Of a stretch of DNA of 64,000 bases, positions 11,155 to 22,199 are shown piece by piece. Origin of the DNA: Branchiostoma floridae (lineage: Eukaryota; Chordata; Leptocardii; Amphioxiformes; Branchiostomatidae); contig NC_049983.1 in assembly GCF_000003815.2 (NCBI RefSeq), forward strand, positions 22,346,809 to 22,410,808, given 5' to 3'. The stretch's first letter is position 1, and each line of letters opens with the position of its first letter. A model generated the notes under the pieces. The model did not search any database and was not told the origin of the DNA. It saw only the letters and a list, made by a program, of their open reading frames with translations. A program made the position numbers and the translations under genes.

Positions 11155-11292
11155 TCAGTGAGCTAAATCTGGATCAAGATCACTTTCCTTTCCTTTTTTC
11201 CGTCTTTTCTTGTCCGGTTGATCCACGAAGCATATTCCATGCAGCATTGGCTGCTTCAGCTTCAGTTGGATTTCATTGAGTGCTTCCAGATC
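11155..11292 (-). CDS. Terminal coding exon of an unknown minus-strand gene
   Basis: A 3' splice site (TCTTCACAG) precedes base 11292. The frame then runs 45 codons to a TGA at 11155-11157. The residues begin DLEALNEIQLKLKQPML and end in a basic then acidic tail, DKKRRKKGKESDLDPDLAH. The lysine/arginine cluster looks like a nuclear-localisation-type or nucleic-acid-binding tail, but that is inference. The first half (LNEIQLKLK) resembles EVLHEMQLKPKRK at 11797-11848 and KVLAEIHLKPKRK near 12.3 kb, so this exon belongs to the same duplicated series. No polyadenylation signal is obvious just downstream. Function is unknown. Confidence 0.5.
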   Translation of the reverse strand, partial: DLEALNEIQLKLKQPMLHGICFVDQPDKKRRKKGKESDLDPDLAH

Positions 11293-11439
11293 CTGTGAAG
11301 ACATAAGAAGATACAGTTAGGAAGAGAAGCGAGAAATGCTGACAAAATTAGAAAGTTAATTAAACTTTATACCTTTTACAGACAGCTTAGGCAAATGGTT
11401 ATTCCTTGGTTCTCTGATTTGAAAAAAAAAAAGATTGTA

Positions 11440-11520
11440 ATGCTAGGCTGGGTACCATTTGGGTAGTAGTTCACTCCTATGTAACGTTACACTTCTGCTA
11501 CCCATCTGGAGAACTGTACA
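11440..11520. mobile_element. Short hairpin derivative of the GGGTACC MITE
   Basis: GGCTGGGTACCATTTGGGTAGTAG is followed after about 25 bases by CTGCTACCCATCTGG, which pairs with the left arm. The left arm matches the termini of the 352-bp element at 26540-26891, so this is an internally deleted copy. Confidence 0.6.
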
Positions 11521-11734
11521 TTCAAACATTCTAGTGGTAATAAGCAAATTAAGGAATTGGTTCTAGCGATAGAGCGCTTCAAGTATATTCAACAGCACCT
11601 AGGAGACTTAAATGACCATATGACTGCAAAGCAGATCTGCCATCTAGCTGACGACAGAATAAGGGCATGGAAGAAACTTACAGTCGCCTGCGCTGCAGCC
11701 AACTGATGATCTAGAGTGCTTCACTAACACGTAC

Positions 11735-11848
11735 CTGTATCTCTCCCAGGTCTTTGCTTAGATCAGCACTGCCACCATCATGCAGTACTCAGCTACCTGA
11801 CTTCTCTCTCTTTCTCTTTGGCTTCAGTTGCATTTCATGAAGTACTTC
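11735..11848 (-). CDS. Exon-like module (E.LHEMQLKPKRK / GGSADLSKDLGEIQ)
   Basis: On the minus strand, TCTTTACAG precedes base 11848 and the next 17 codons read EVLHEMQLKPKRKREKS up to a possible donor at 11796. Farther on, another frame, LHDGGSADLSKDLGEIQ, ends at 11735 against a GTACGT donor. The two frames are not joined: a TGA lies between them if read straight through, and the gap is too short for an intron. Both parts recur at 12.2-12.34 kb. It is either a decayed exon or an alternative exon with two acceptors. Confidence 0.35.
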
Positions 11849-12221
11849 CTGTAAAGACAAAGTGTGGTTTATGAATGAACAATTTCATTACTAACAAGAT
11901 TAAACAGACAAGAGATGCTTACAGTACAAACTTAATTACTATTTAACCTGCAGGATTAGAAAAAACAAGAGATGCTTACAAACATTAAAAACGTAATTTA
12001 CTATTTTACAGAAAGCTTAGTGACCATAAACCTAATTCTAACAAAAGATAACGTCTATACATGTTGCTTTCTTGTTATAATGCCACGACAGTATGATTTG
12101 TTGGCCTGGATAAAAAAGATCCTTGGTAATGGAAGTTCAAACTACATGACCCTAACAAAAGATAACAAATTTCTCTCTTGTTCATAAAACATCCAAGCTT
12201 GACTAACACTGTACCTGTATC

Positions 12222-12335
12222 TCTCTCAGGCCTTCGCTTAGATCGGCACTGCCATCATGATTACAGTACTCAGTCAGCTGACTTCTCTCTCTCTCTTTCT
12301 CTTTGGCTTCAGATGGATTTCAGCAAGTACTTTCT
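12222..12335 (-). CDS. Exon-like module, second copy
   Basis: This repeats the arrangement at 11.74-11.85 kb. It has a TTTACAG acceptor, KVLAEIHLKPKRKRERE, then an in-frame TGA, then in another frame HDGSADLSEGLREIQ ending against GTACAG. An extended GA-rich codon tract (AGAGAAAGAGAG) differs in length from the first copy, a sign of slippage. Confidence 0.35.
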
Positions 12336-12520
12336 GTAAAGACAAAATAATAATTGGTTTATGAGTTAACAAGTTACTGTTACAATGATGTTACATCTAA
12401 ATAAAAAAAATGGTTTAACATGTAAATATTGTATGTAAATACCACTCAATGACATTTACAAAATGTAAATCAAATTGCTCAGTCTTATTCATGAAACATA
12501 TAAGCTTGACCACACTGTAC

Positions 12521-12705
12521 CTGATGTCTTTCAGGCCTTCATTTCCGACAGCGCTGCCACGACCATAATACAGGTTACCAGCAACAGTTACTGCAGTTTG
12601 GGCCTGATGGTTTCTCCAGATGTATTTCACCTGAGTCCTGACCTCCAGCTTGATCAACAGCCAGGTAAGTTGATGCAGCACACGTGGCCACATTGTCTTT
12701 TCGTC
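12521..12705 (-). CDS. Exon-like module (185 nt), array copy
   Basis: The segment is bounded on the minus strand by CTTCAG before base 12705 and by a GTACAG donor after 12521. One frame is open throughout and ends LYYGRG..VGNEGLKDIR, the ending shared with the copies at 15231 and 15756. Two other copies keep that ending open, yet the codon phase at the 5' side differs between copies. Coding status is therefore uncertain. Confidence 0.35.
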
Positions 12706-12947
12706 CTGAAGAGATATTAGAGAAGAGAAGCTTTATCGACATGGCAAAAAGTGCAGACAAATTTTAGGTTTTTTTATGGTAAACAATATTCAAATACAAC
12801 TGGATAAAAACGGAGATTTACTACCGAACCATGCTATATTATCCCCTCAATACTAGTATCCCCAATATAGGTAAACAACAAATAAAGGTCAACTAACGTT
12901 ACAGTTACAGTAAACTGTTGTAGAAAATTGCAGTTGCGGTTAATTAC

Positions 12948-13076
12948 CTGTATTTCACCTGACCTCCAGCTTGACCTGCCAGGGCAAGTCGATGCACCAG
13001 ACGGCGAATGTTGATCTTTCCTTCATGATCAGGGGCTGTTTCTGTTGTCCAAGAATGGCCACGTTGTCTTTTTGTC
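12948..13076 (-). CDS. Exon-like module (short form), array copy
   Basis: CTCCAG|GAC acceptor at 13076 and GTAATTA donor after 12948. The frame QKDNVAILGQQKQPLIMKE continues to a TGA just before the donor. This short form lacks the GLKDIR half of the long modules. It lies next to the mariner-like insertion at 13336. Confidence 0.35.
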
Positions 13077-13335
13077 CTGGAGAGGCATATTAGAAGAGAA
13101 GCTTTATCGACATGGCATAAAGTGCAGACAGATTTCTATGGTCAATAATATTTAGATACAATTGGATGAACATGGAGATTTACTTCAGTCTGGACATGTC
13201 AATCTGTGACATCCATCACTCTTCTTGATATAGATATGATTTGGTGTACATGTCGCTCTTTTGAGAAAACCAGAAACCCCAGACGTATATGTCCAAATGT
13301 TGGTTTGGGTGAGCTTACCAGCTAACAACAAACTA

Positions 13336-14258
13336 GAGGGTGAGTCAGAAAGTAATGCAAGTGGTTTCATAACAGACTCGTTTTTTAATCAATTGAGTTG
13401 AAATTTGGCACAAAAGTAGAGGTATATGTCCTCTTGAGATTGAATGATTTAAATTTGGTCTTCATCATTTTCTGAGCAACTGAGTTGATTTCAAGATGAA
13501 CACACCCTTAGTAGCTTGTCAGACTATCAATTCCTCTAAATCTGACCCACTGAAAATCCCTGTAGGAGGTTGAAATTATACATGTATGATACCAAATGTC
13601 TCTATAGGTTGCGTGCCAATTTTCATCCCTAAACTCAAATTGGTTCTTTATTTACAGCTGCTAGGATGCAGTAAGTTGTGTTATAGAGCTGTTGGATTCA
13701 TACACGAATTCGTGAGTTGTTGGTTAAAAGACTACTTTTCCATCAACCAAAAGAAATGAAACTTTACAAACATATTAACTGTTTAAAGGCAAAATAGTGT
13801 GCTTAGTTTCATTTCTCGTTGTTAATGGGAAAGAAGGCTACAGAAAGTTTTAATCATAATACCGCAGATCTCATTACCCTGAAGACCGTGTATACCTCAC
13901 TCTACACCAGCAACGAAAAAAGAAAAACTGCTCGGATTATAGAGTTGAAATTAAGCATGTGGCTTATAGAGAAATGCAGCTTATTGCATGTGCAGGCTTA
14001 GTCTCCTACAATAGCAAAAACTGGTTTAGGGAAATTCTTAAGTGTACGTTAATTGGACCTCTCTTTTCTTCTGACCGGATACTAAGGGTGTGGTCACCTT
14101 GAAAGCAGCTCAGTCACTCATAAAATAATGAGCAACAAATTTAGATATTTCAATCTCAAGTGGAGATATGTATTAACCTTTGTGCCAAATTTCAACTCAT
14201 TCGATCAAAGAACGACTCTGTTATGAAACCACTTGCATTACTTTCTGACTCACCCTCG
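13336..14258. mobile_element. Non-autonomous mariner-like element, 923 bp
   Basis: The ends are inverted copies of CGAGGGTGAGTCAGAAAGTA, extending with mismatches for about 100 bases (AATGCAAGTGGTTTCATAACAGA..). A TA flanks both ends (13334-13335 and 14259-14260), the target duplication of the Tc1/mariner superfamily. No transposase frame is present inside. A second copy of almost equal length sits at 29524-30447 in the opposite orientation. This copy interrupts the exon-module array. Confidence 0.8.
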
Positions 14259-14332
14259 TACAAGCAGTTTACTGTACAATTGAAACAACTAGAGGAGCGA
14301 GTAGCATTACAGAAAGAAATAATATCCGAAGT

Positions 14333-14435
14333 CCATGGATTCGAACCCACGTCGCCAAACCCCAGGCAGCCAGATCACAAACCCAACGCGCAAACCACAA
14401 CACCAAAAGCTTAGAGCTGTTGGCGTGGTAATTTT
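14333..14435 (-). mobile_element. tRNA-derived SINE head
   Basis: The minus strand reads CACGCCAACAGCTCTAAGC, TTGTGGTTTGCGCGTTGGG and GTGGGTTCGAATCC. It is the best-preserved of the three copies of this family in the window (compare 4960-5060). Confidence 0.6.
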
Positions 14436-14506
14436 GGGAGCACTTGAACACCACTGTTACACAGTTACAGTTGCAGGAAATTGCAGTAACTTCTGCAGTT
14501 GATTAC

Positions 14507-14636
14507 CTGTATTTCACCTGACCTCCAGCTTGACCTGCCACAGGGCAAGTCGATGCACCACACGGTGAATGTTGATCTTTTCTTCATGGTCAGAGGCTGT
14601 TTCTGTCGTCCAAGAGTGGCTGCGTTATCTTTTTGT
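14507..14636 (-). CDS. Exon-like module (short form) with altered acceptor
   Basis: It is homologous to 12948-13076 and 14859-14991, but the acceptor CCAG|GAC has become CCAAGAC. The frame QKDNAATLGRQKQPLTMKK remains open through RSGEIQVINC. The lost G points to a decayed copy, or to use of the adjacent AG one base away. Confidence 0.35.
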
Positions 14637-14858
14637 CTTGGAGAGAAATATTAGAAGAGAAGCTTTATCCACATGGCATTAAGTGCAGACATTCTATGGT
14701 CAACAATATTCAAATACAACTGGATAAAAATGGAGATTTACTTCCAGACCATGCTATATTATCCCCTCAATACTAGTATCCCCGATAGAGGTAAACAACA
14801 AATAAAGGTCAACTAATGTTACAGTTAAAGTTGTGGAAAATGCAGTTGAGTTGATTAC

Positions 14859-14991
14859 CTGTATTTCACAGGGCCTCCAGCTTGACCTGCCACAGGGCAA
14901 GTCGATGCACCACACGGTGAATGTTGATCTTTTCGTCATGGTCAGGGGCTGTTTCTGTAGTCCAAGAGTGGCCAGGTTCAGTCTTTTCATC
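14859..14991 (-). CDS. Exon-like module (short form)
   Basis: CTCCAG|GATG acceptor at 14991 and GTAATCA donor after 14859. The frame LNLATLGLQKQPLTMTKRS, then VWCIDLPCGRSSW, is open through the donor. The separation from the next short copy is about 355 bp, so the copies are tandem. Confidence 0.35.
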
Positions 14992-15230
14992 CTGGAGAGA
15001 AATATTAGAGAAGAGACGCTTTATCAACACGGCAAAAAGTGCAGACAGATTTTTCTATGGTCAACAAGATTCAATACAACTAAACCATGGAAATTTACTC
15101 ACAGTCTCACTTGAATGAACTGGTAGAAACTTTTCTCAATACAAGTACATGTAAGCATCATATGCAAATGACATGTAAATTGAATTGCTGTCTTATTCAT
15201 GAAACACTACAAGCTTGAATAACACTGTAC

Positions 15231-15435
15231 CTGATGTCTTTCAGGCCTTCACTTCTAACAGCACTGCCACCATAGTACAGGTACAGCAACTGCAGTTTGG
15301 GCCTGACGGTTTCTCCAAATGTCCTGATGTTCAGCTTGACCAACAGCCAGGTACAATGCGGCACACAGTGAATGTTGATGATCTTTTCATTGTTCTGTTT
15401 CTGTAGTCCAAGAGTGGCCACGTTATCCTTTTGTC
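15231..15435 (-). CDS. Exon-like module (205 nt, long form)
   Basis: CTCCAG|GAC acceptor at 15435 and GTACAG donor after 15231. One frame is open across the whole module: QKDNVATLGLQKQNNEKII, then CTWLLVKLNIRTFGETV, then LYYGGSAVRSEGLKDIR. The exon length (3n+1) means that two such modules spliced in a row would change frame, so they cannot all be constitutive exons. It is nearly identical in layout to 15756-15957. Confidence 0.4.
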
Positions 15436-15755
15436 CTGGAGAGAAATAATAGAGTAGAGAAGCTTTATCAACATGGCAAAAAGTGCAGACAGATTTTTCT
15501 ATGGCCAACAATATTCATATACAACTGAATAAAAATGGAGATTAACTTCCGAATATGTCAAGACGATTTTATCACTCTTCTTTGTTGTCACTAGCATATG
15601 AACTGGTAGAAACGTTTCAACAAGTACATATTGTACAATCATCTAACTAGAAAGAAAGGTTTATAACATGTAATGATCGTATGCAAATGTCACTCGTATG
15701 TCAATCAAATTGCTCTCTTATTCATGAAACACTACAAGCTTGAATAACACTGTAC

Positions 15756-15957
15756 CTGATGTCTTTCAGGCCTTCACTTCTAACAGCACTGTCACCACAG
15801 TACAGGTACAGCAGCTGCAGTTTGGGCCTGACGGTTTCTCCGATGTACATAGTCCTGACCAACAGCCAGGTAAGTCGATGCAGCATACAGTGAGTGTTGA
15901 TGATCTTTTCATTGTTCTGTTTCTGTAGTCTTGGAGTGTCCACGTTATCCTTTTGTC
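15756..15957 (-). CDS. Exon-like module (202 nt, long form)
   Basis: It has the same boundaries and frame as 15231-15435 (QKDNVDTPRLQKQNNEKII .. LYCGDSAVRSEGLKDIR), with a 3-nt difference. It is the 5'-most copy of the array in transcription order. Confidence 0.4.
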
Positions 15958-16319
15958 CTGGAGAGAAAAATATACAACACATTCAAGGATTAACATTAAA
16001 TTTACCTTTCCTTGATTAAGTTGTCGATTGCCAATAAACCAGGATATCCACATATCACTTTATAACATTCATGACTTTGTCAAAAATCATCTTTTTAGTA
16101 GATCGAGAATAGAGGATGTAAAATAGCCAGACTGGCCTGTAACTAGTGATGGCCGGCAATCAGCCACCCATTACAAAAAGAAATGGCCAGCAAAAGTGTA
16201 TTATAATAAAGCTAGTTCACCTTAACCCGTGAGGGAAACCTAGATTCATTGTTTTAGAAAACTGGGTATCTAGAGATTTCAGATAAACAACGCGGGTTTC
16301 AAATGTCAGCATTTTCAAA

Positions 16320-16660
16320 ATATTGCAAATGTGAAACTACCTTCCATCGACTTAACGATCCCCAAATACCCTATTTCATTTACAACGGATATAGGCTACC
16401 CTAAGGATAAAGGTGAACTAACGTTACACGGTAAGAGACCACAAAATCACCTTATCATACAGACAGCTCCATCTGAGGAAAAAACACAGGTACTCCACGA
16501 TGGTGTTTTTCACAACAGCTTTGTCATCCCAATCAGTAAGACGACTTGCAGGAATTGTCCACCACCACCATCTATGCACCTGCATCAGAAGGAAGAAATA
16601 AATGGAGGATATTGCTGCATTAATTGTTACTTGGCCCATATCTTACTAAGTTAAATACTT
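16320..16660. other. Open region without assignable exon
   Basis: A plus-strand frame of 107 codons (16331-16654) and a minus-strand frame of 71 codons (16424-16639) overlap here. Neither has a recognisable domain or a clear splice partner, so neither is called as a gene. Confidence 0.3.
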
Positions 16661-16789
16661 TATTGAGTCTATAATTTGCTAACTTACAAAAGTTAAACAA
16701 TATACAAGCAGCTTATTCTTCTTGGACATAAAACGTAAGACCTTTACAGGTAGTATCATAAGGCACCTTTTTTTGGTTAAACTTTTAAT

Positions 16790-16862
16790 TCTAATTTGGA
16801 CGCATCAGTTTTTAGGTTCCCAGAGGATGTCTTCCATATAATCAAATTGACATAGCCTTAGC
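16790..16862 (+). repeat. CATCCATATAATCAAATCAAC dispersed repeat
   Basis: GCATCAGTTTTTAGG..GATGTCTTCCATATAATCAAATTGACATAGCC recurs near 30.64-30.92 kb (split by a MITE), 42.40-42.48, 45.29-45.40 (minus), 45.60-45.67 and 49.03-49.11 kb. Confidence 0.55.
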
Positions 16863-16976
16863 CAGTAAAAGATAACTATATACAAGCAGAAAAAGCACTT
16901 GCTCAAAATAGAGTCAAATTCTCACCTTGAATAGTAATGAGGCTGTAGCATGGATTGTGGTGTAGGGCAGTAGCTC

Positions 16977-17040
16977 CTTTCATCCTTCCTTCCTTCTTTC
17001 TTTCCTTCCTTCCATCCTTCCTTCCTTCCTTCTTTCCATC
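16977..17040. repeat. (CTTC)n microsatellite
   Basis: Imperfect CTTC/CTTT repeats over about 60 bases. Confidence 0.9.
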
Positions 17041-18400
17041 ATACGTGGAGACATTGTAGTCATACAGATCCAGACTAGCCCTTACACACGCAAGTGCTTT
17101 GTAGTCCTCTTGTTTTTCAAAGGAATATTTTGTTTCCTTCCTTTTCTCCAGGCAGTGACGTTGAATGATGTAGACATCAATCGGCTGATGAGCGAGATCG
17201 TCCTTTGTAATCGCACCTCAACATGAACTTTTGCTTGCTTTCTCCTCTTGCTTGTTCCAAGAAATTTTTTTTTTTCTTTCCTTACTTTTGTCCAGGAATT
17301 GGCATTGAAACCTTGAATGCATGTAGACATCTGCTATCAAGTAATACGTGAACTTCTCCTTGCTTTTCTTCTCTTGATTGTTCAAAGAAACATTTTTTTC
17401 TCATATTCCTTTTCTCCAGCAATTGGCATTGAAAGCTTGTAGACCTCAATTGTCGTCTGGATGACATGATGTAGTAGACAAGATTTTTTTTATTTAACAT
17501 GAATGCCATGATAAAGTCCTTTCTATTGGCACCTGGACCCAGTCTTGTACATGTGTATGTTGCAAATTTTTGCTCTTGAATGCACATGGAGGCAGTGCTA
17601 GCATCCTTGTTGTTGTTGTTTTTTCACGAATGCAATATTTTTATAGTCCTTCCTGATGCCATTGTGGGCTTGCAGACAGCCAGCATTACTGTTCTTTCTT
17701 TTTTTTTTGGCGAACAGTAAATGCAATAGTCCTGAATGTCCTGATGGCAGCTGTTTGATGAGCAGCCAAATATTTTCTTGTGTTTATGTATGTAAAGATA
17801 TCAAAGTGTACTATTATACATTATATTCTTGACATCTAATGGTTAGAAAGATGATAAAAAAAGTCTGTCATGATACTTGTTTAAGAATTTGATAGCATGT
17901 AACTATGTTTTGTTATTAGGTTTTTCTGAAATTCTACTTAAATTTTTTTTAAGCCCGGTGCTACCAAAAATGAATTTCGAGCCCTGCCTTTTTGCAGCAT
18001 TGTAATTTGTTTGTCCCTTGCAGCTTAATGATTGTTACAATTTAGAACACACTTTTTGTTGTTGTACTAAATGAATCATCACACTTAGCCAGAATTTAGA
18101 GTCTCGCTAACTTTTAGTCAGAGAAATAAGTCCAAGGTAATGTGACAATTAAGGAAATGAAAGATGCCATGAAATATAAAATGTAATCAACAGACATGGA
18201 ACAAGGCTATGATGATCCCTCCACATGAAGTATAGTAAGAATCCTAGACACTTTAACATTGGACAATGCAGTGAAATGAAAAAGTTTACAGAAAGCCGAG
18301 ATTTCTTGTAGATGTTTCGTGCATTTTTGATTCTGAGACTCTGCTTGATTCTAGGTTTGAGAACTGCAATTAGAGCCACAAAGATGTCACTTACCTGAGG
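17041..18400. other. Non-coding, weak internal repetition
   Basis: Motifs such as TTTTCTCCAGGCAATTGGCATTGAA and ATGCACATGGAG/ATGTAGACATC recur two to three times between 17.1 and 17.7 kb, suggesting diverged tandem copies of about 120-150 bp. No exon is supported. Nothing is recognised at 17.8-18.4 kb. Confidence 0.4.
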
Positions 18401-18414
18401 CTTGTGAAGATCAT

Positions 18415-18735
18415 GTGGTGTAACTACAGACTGTTCCGCTCAGACCCAAGTGGTCTGGGGTTCAAATCCTGTCATGTCAGTCCAATCTTGGGAGTGTGGC
18501 TCTTTACAAAACTTTTTTCACTCAGGTGTAAATGAATTACCTAGCTTTTGTTAGGGCTGTCTTTCAGATAGGACATTAAATGGAGGGTCCCTGTTAAAGG
18601 AGAGCCTCAGCAACACCTCAAGCATGATAAATAACCCACCAAATTTATCAAACAGGGTAGGGGCCCTTCCTACTGTGAAGCCAGTTATGCAGCTTGTACT
18701 GTTTACAGTAATATAAACGTGGACTGTTAGGCCTA
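18415..18735 (+). mobile_element. SINE with TTAAATGGAGG domain
   Basis: The head is tRNA-like with the B box GGTTCAAATCC near 18459-18470. It is followed by CACTCAGGTGTAAATGAATTACCTAGC, GGACATTAAATGGAGGG, GGAGAGCC, and GATAAATAACCCACCA. The same blocks in the same order occur at 27664-27960, so the two are copies of one family. Confidence 0.65.
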
Positions 18736-18739
18736 GAGG

Positions 18740-19320
18740 CAGTTAACCAGGTATGCAATACAAACAAATACAAGTAAATACCAGGCACTTGTAAATGTAC
18801 ATTAGGCATGTGAGACATTATAAAAACAGGTGAATTTCTAACTATATCTATGGTTCATAACTCGTAAAGCATAGTTCTCTGAAAACAGAACTTGTGGAAG
18901 ACCTCAAAAGACATGGAGGTACAAAATCATTGGGGGCTTAAACTGAAAGGCCATGGCTTGCAAGACCTTGCTACATGGAAATTTTTACTTCCTGACAAAC
19001 ATCTGGAAACAAATGCAAGCAAACGTGCAAAAAAACAATCCCCCAATGTATCATGGAGGTGATAAAGACAGTCAGGGTATGCTGTTTGCTTAGAAAATGA
19101 ACTGGCTTGTGAGTGACAAGGAGCGGGGAGAGGTTCTGCATTGAATTGTCACCTTGTTACAGTATATAAGAAGGGAAACATACAGTCACTCTTTGTGGCA
19201 TTTAGAATTTTGTAGTTGAAACTAAAAATTCTGTACCGCTTTTACTATTTCATGCAGTTATGGAAATACATATTACAGTCTTGTGATCTGTGATGGAAAA
19301 GGCGCTACAAAAACTGTAAA
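18740..19320. other. Non-coding stretch, nothing recognised
   Basis: No exon-like frame and no repeat shared with the rest of the window were noticed. Confidence 0.35.
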
Positions 19321-19399
19321 GCATAGGCTAATTGGAGATGACATTGGAGACCGGCACATTGACACTAGAGTTGCATAATCTAAACCTACTTGCCATTGT

Positions 19400-20120
19400 T
19401 CAAGGAGGTAAAAAGCTTGTAGAGGGACAAACCCACTTTTTCTGGCATCAAAAGTATCAAAGAATCAAAGCCCTTTCATGTCCAAGACATAAAAAAATAA
19501 GAATAAAAAAGAAACAAAAATTGTTAAGGTTTGTTTCAGCACCAAGGGCAGACACCAGGAGGCCCATAAATTGACTTTCACTTTAAAAAGTTTGTTTTGG
19601 ATACTACTAACGTTACACAACATCGCAGACTATTGTATATTCCAGACAGATGGGTCTACGGAAGTCATTTTCTGCAACAAGATCACTTGTGTTGTTCCAA
19701 ATTATCCCAGGTATAACAGTTGAACCAAATGCGAAGATTCGCACAACGGATGTTTCTTCACCACACGCACAATTTTTATGTACATGTATTGGGATCAAAC
19801 TCACTTTTCCGGGCATCAAAAGTATCAAAGAATCAAAGCCGTTTCATGTCCAGGGCATAAAAAAAAATAAGAATATAAATGATACAAAAATTGTAAGTTC
19901 TGATTCAGCACCAAGGACAGCAGCCAGGAGGCCCATAAATTTGAAATATCCCAATCCATCCACCCATTCTTAAGTTCCATAACCACAAATATCCAAAAGC
20001 ACACACACACACACACAAATTGTGCCACTTAACATGTAACAGCGCCACCTGCTGATGTTGGCCAGATCTGCAGTTAACAGTTAACGCAACATTGTGCAGA
20101 TTATTGTATATTCCAGATAG
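19400..20120 (+). repeat. Tandem duplication of a 350-400 bp unit
   Basis: AAAAGTATCAAAGAATCAAAGCC, TTTCATGTCCA, CATAAAAAAATAAGAATA, TCAGCACCAAGG, CCAGGAGGCCCATAAA and TTGTATATTCCAGA occur at 19.45-19.64 kb, and again with few changes at 19.81-20.12 kb. TGCGAAGATT..ACAACGGA.GTTTCTTCA also occurs at 19.73 and again at 20.23 kb. Confidence 0.7.
20000..20017. repeat. (CA)n microsatellite
   Basis: Nine CA dinucleotides inside the second unit of the 19.4-20.1 kb duplication. Confidence 0.9.
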
Positions 20121-20459
20121 CTGGGTCTTAGTAATGGAAGTAATTTTTGCAACAGTTCAAGTAACTCTAACCTTGCAATGGGACCAGGTGGTCAGGCCGA
20201 ATGTGTTGTTTCTTGAACGGTTGAACCAAATGCGAAGATATAAACAACGGAAGTTTCTTCATCACATGCACAATTTTTACATACGTGTATTGCATTGTGT
20301 TGCGCCAGCACACGTGTGCATTTGAGGAATGCATTGTGGTGATAACGGGACAATCCTGTTCTTATGTAATTTGCATTACTAACAGGCTCAGTACTAAACT
20401 GTTGGATTGGAGATTCATGGCATAATGCACAGTCCAAATCACTGACAAAAGGCGTTATG

Positions 20460-21035
20460 TCTATATATAGCTAGTCACTGATGAAAGGTTGTGCCAATGC
20501 TACTGAAAACATCTGACAAAAAGCAGATATTGTTTGAAACGTCTGCCCGTTTCCAAAATCATATCCAGTTGTTTAAGTAGCTGCTTTTTGGCAGTCACTG
20601 ACGAAAAACACCTGATGTTGTTTGAAACATTGGACCATTTCCAAAATCATATCCAGTTGTTTATTTAACTGTTTTATGGCGGTCACTAATGAAAAACAAC
20701 AGATACTGAATCAGATGTTGTATGAAACGTCTGTTTCCAAAATCATATCCAGTTGCTTGAGTGACTGCTTTTTGGCGGTCATTGACGAAAACCAACAGAT
20801 GTTGTTTGAAACGTCTGACCGTTTCCAACATCATATCCACTTGCTTGAGTAACTGCTTTTTGCGGTCACTAACTAAAAACAATGGATGTTGTTTGAAATG
20901 TCGGACCATTTCCAAAGTCATATCTAGTTCCTTGAGTAACTGCATTTTGGCATATCTTATTACCTGGATGTCTAACCTTTATCAATGTACTGAAACATCT
21001 GTTTCCAAAATCTATCCAGTTTCTTGAGTAACTAT
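20460..21035 (+). repeat. Tandem array, about 95-bp unit, six copies
   Basis: Each unit contains CACTGACGAAAAACA, GATGTTGTTTGAAACGTCTG, CCGTTTCCAAAATCATATCC, AGTTGCTTGAGTAACTGC and TTTTTGGCGGT. Single or partial copies lie at 5.26 kb (minus), 23.10 kb (plus) and 38.95 kb (minus). On the minus strand the unit is open (LLKQLDM.LETVRRFKQHLL), which may reflect an ancestral coding end of a retroelement or chance. Confidence 0.75.
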
Positions 21036-21129
21036 CTTTCGTACTTTTGATGCATTATCACTTTTGAGTAAAGTGAACCAATTGTTCAAAATTGACACAA
21101 AGCATGACAGGATTTTTTTTGTCTCCAGC

Positions 21130-21217
21130 TGCAGTGAACTCAGAAGCAGCTGGCAAAGTTAGATGGAAAGTTGCTGCCCATCATTCCTGAAGGCACAGCT
21201 GGACCTAAGGTCTAAGG
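21130..21217 (+). CDS. Isolated exon-like segment, probably decayed
   Basis: TTTGTCTCCAG precedes 21130 and GTAAGTGATC follows 21217. One frame reads TQKQLAKLDGKLLPIIPEG then TAGPKV and a TAA just before the donor, with a TGA three codons after the acceptor. The strong splice signals are the main evidence. No neighbouring exon on this strand was found, so it is best seen as a relic. Confidence 0.25.
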
Positions 21218-21954
21218 TAAGTGATCTCTTGTGCCAGGTCTTAACACATTTTTAAAAAGCCTTCGATAATCATGCATTTGAAGACAACAAAGCCAAAAGG
21301 TTTCAGTTCCTTTTCGGGGCAGGCGAGCTTGTCATGGGAAGACCATACTGTCACGTTCAGTGCCAGATTTGTAGATAATAATCACACGTGCAATCTTAAA
21401 TTTCTGTTGGTCTAAGGTTGAATGGGCAAAATTTGAAGTTTTACGTCAAACCAAAGTTAAATGAATATTCTTGACAGTATATGTACATTTTCTCATGACC
21501 TTTTGTAAAGTTAAGTGGTCTCTCATGCCAGTGTCGTGCATTACCAACACTGTCTGCCCGTCTATGCTGGCTGATAGGGAGAATAATGGTGGTACCACCA
21601 TCTGATAACCCTCTAACCAATCACACCAGTCTTAGCAGCGAAACGGTCCTGTGCAGACACTGTAAACATTCTTTCCTAGCCTGTTTTTTCACAAGTTTTT
21701 GTCCTTTTCCCGATCGCATCTCGACGTTTTCACCAGCTAGCAGCTTACTAAATTTAAGTGGACACCACCAAAATTTTTAGTGCTTGCAAACGAAAAACCA
21801 AACGAGCAGTACGCTTTGAAGACTGTCAGGTCGAAGGGCAATTATGCCTGGTCCGAACATGCATCAGAGCGTGAATAATCATCCCTGATTGTTTGCTCCA
21901 TGGCCACGCCCATGGACAGGCTGGAAGAAGAGATTGACGACCAGAGAATAATTT

Positions 21955-22192
21955 GTTGAGATTTGCCGTGCAGGGAGAAAATTAAACTATGATACTGTAA
22001 CCGTGACTCTCAAATAGTTTGCCAGTCTAGTTTTGCTACCAAATTTGTAAGTTGCTGTGCATGGAGAATATTAAACTATACTGTTACCATGACTCTCGAA
22101 TAATTTGCCAGTCAAGTTTTGCTACTAAATTTGTAAGTTGCCGTGAATAGCGAATATCAAACTATACTGTAACGGCGACTCTCATGGCTTGT
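21955..22192 (+). repeat. Three tandem copies of a 100-bp unit
   Basis: Unit landmarks are TTGCCGTGCA.GGAGAA, TTAAACTATACTGTAAC, GACTCTC.AATA.TTTGCCAGTC and AGTTTTGCTACCAAATTTGTAAG. Confidence 0.75.
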
Positions 22193-22199
22193 CTTCCAA

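Noticed and set aside
20460-21035. CRISPR-like regular repeats
   Set aside because: Units are contiguous, variable and without unique spacers of constant length; the DNA is eukaryotic.
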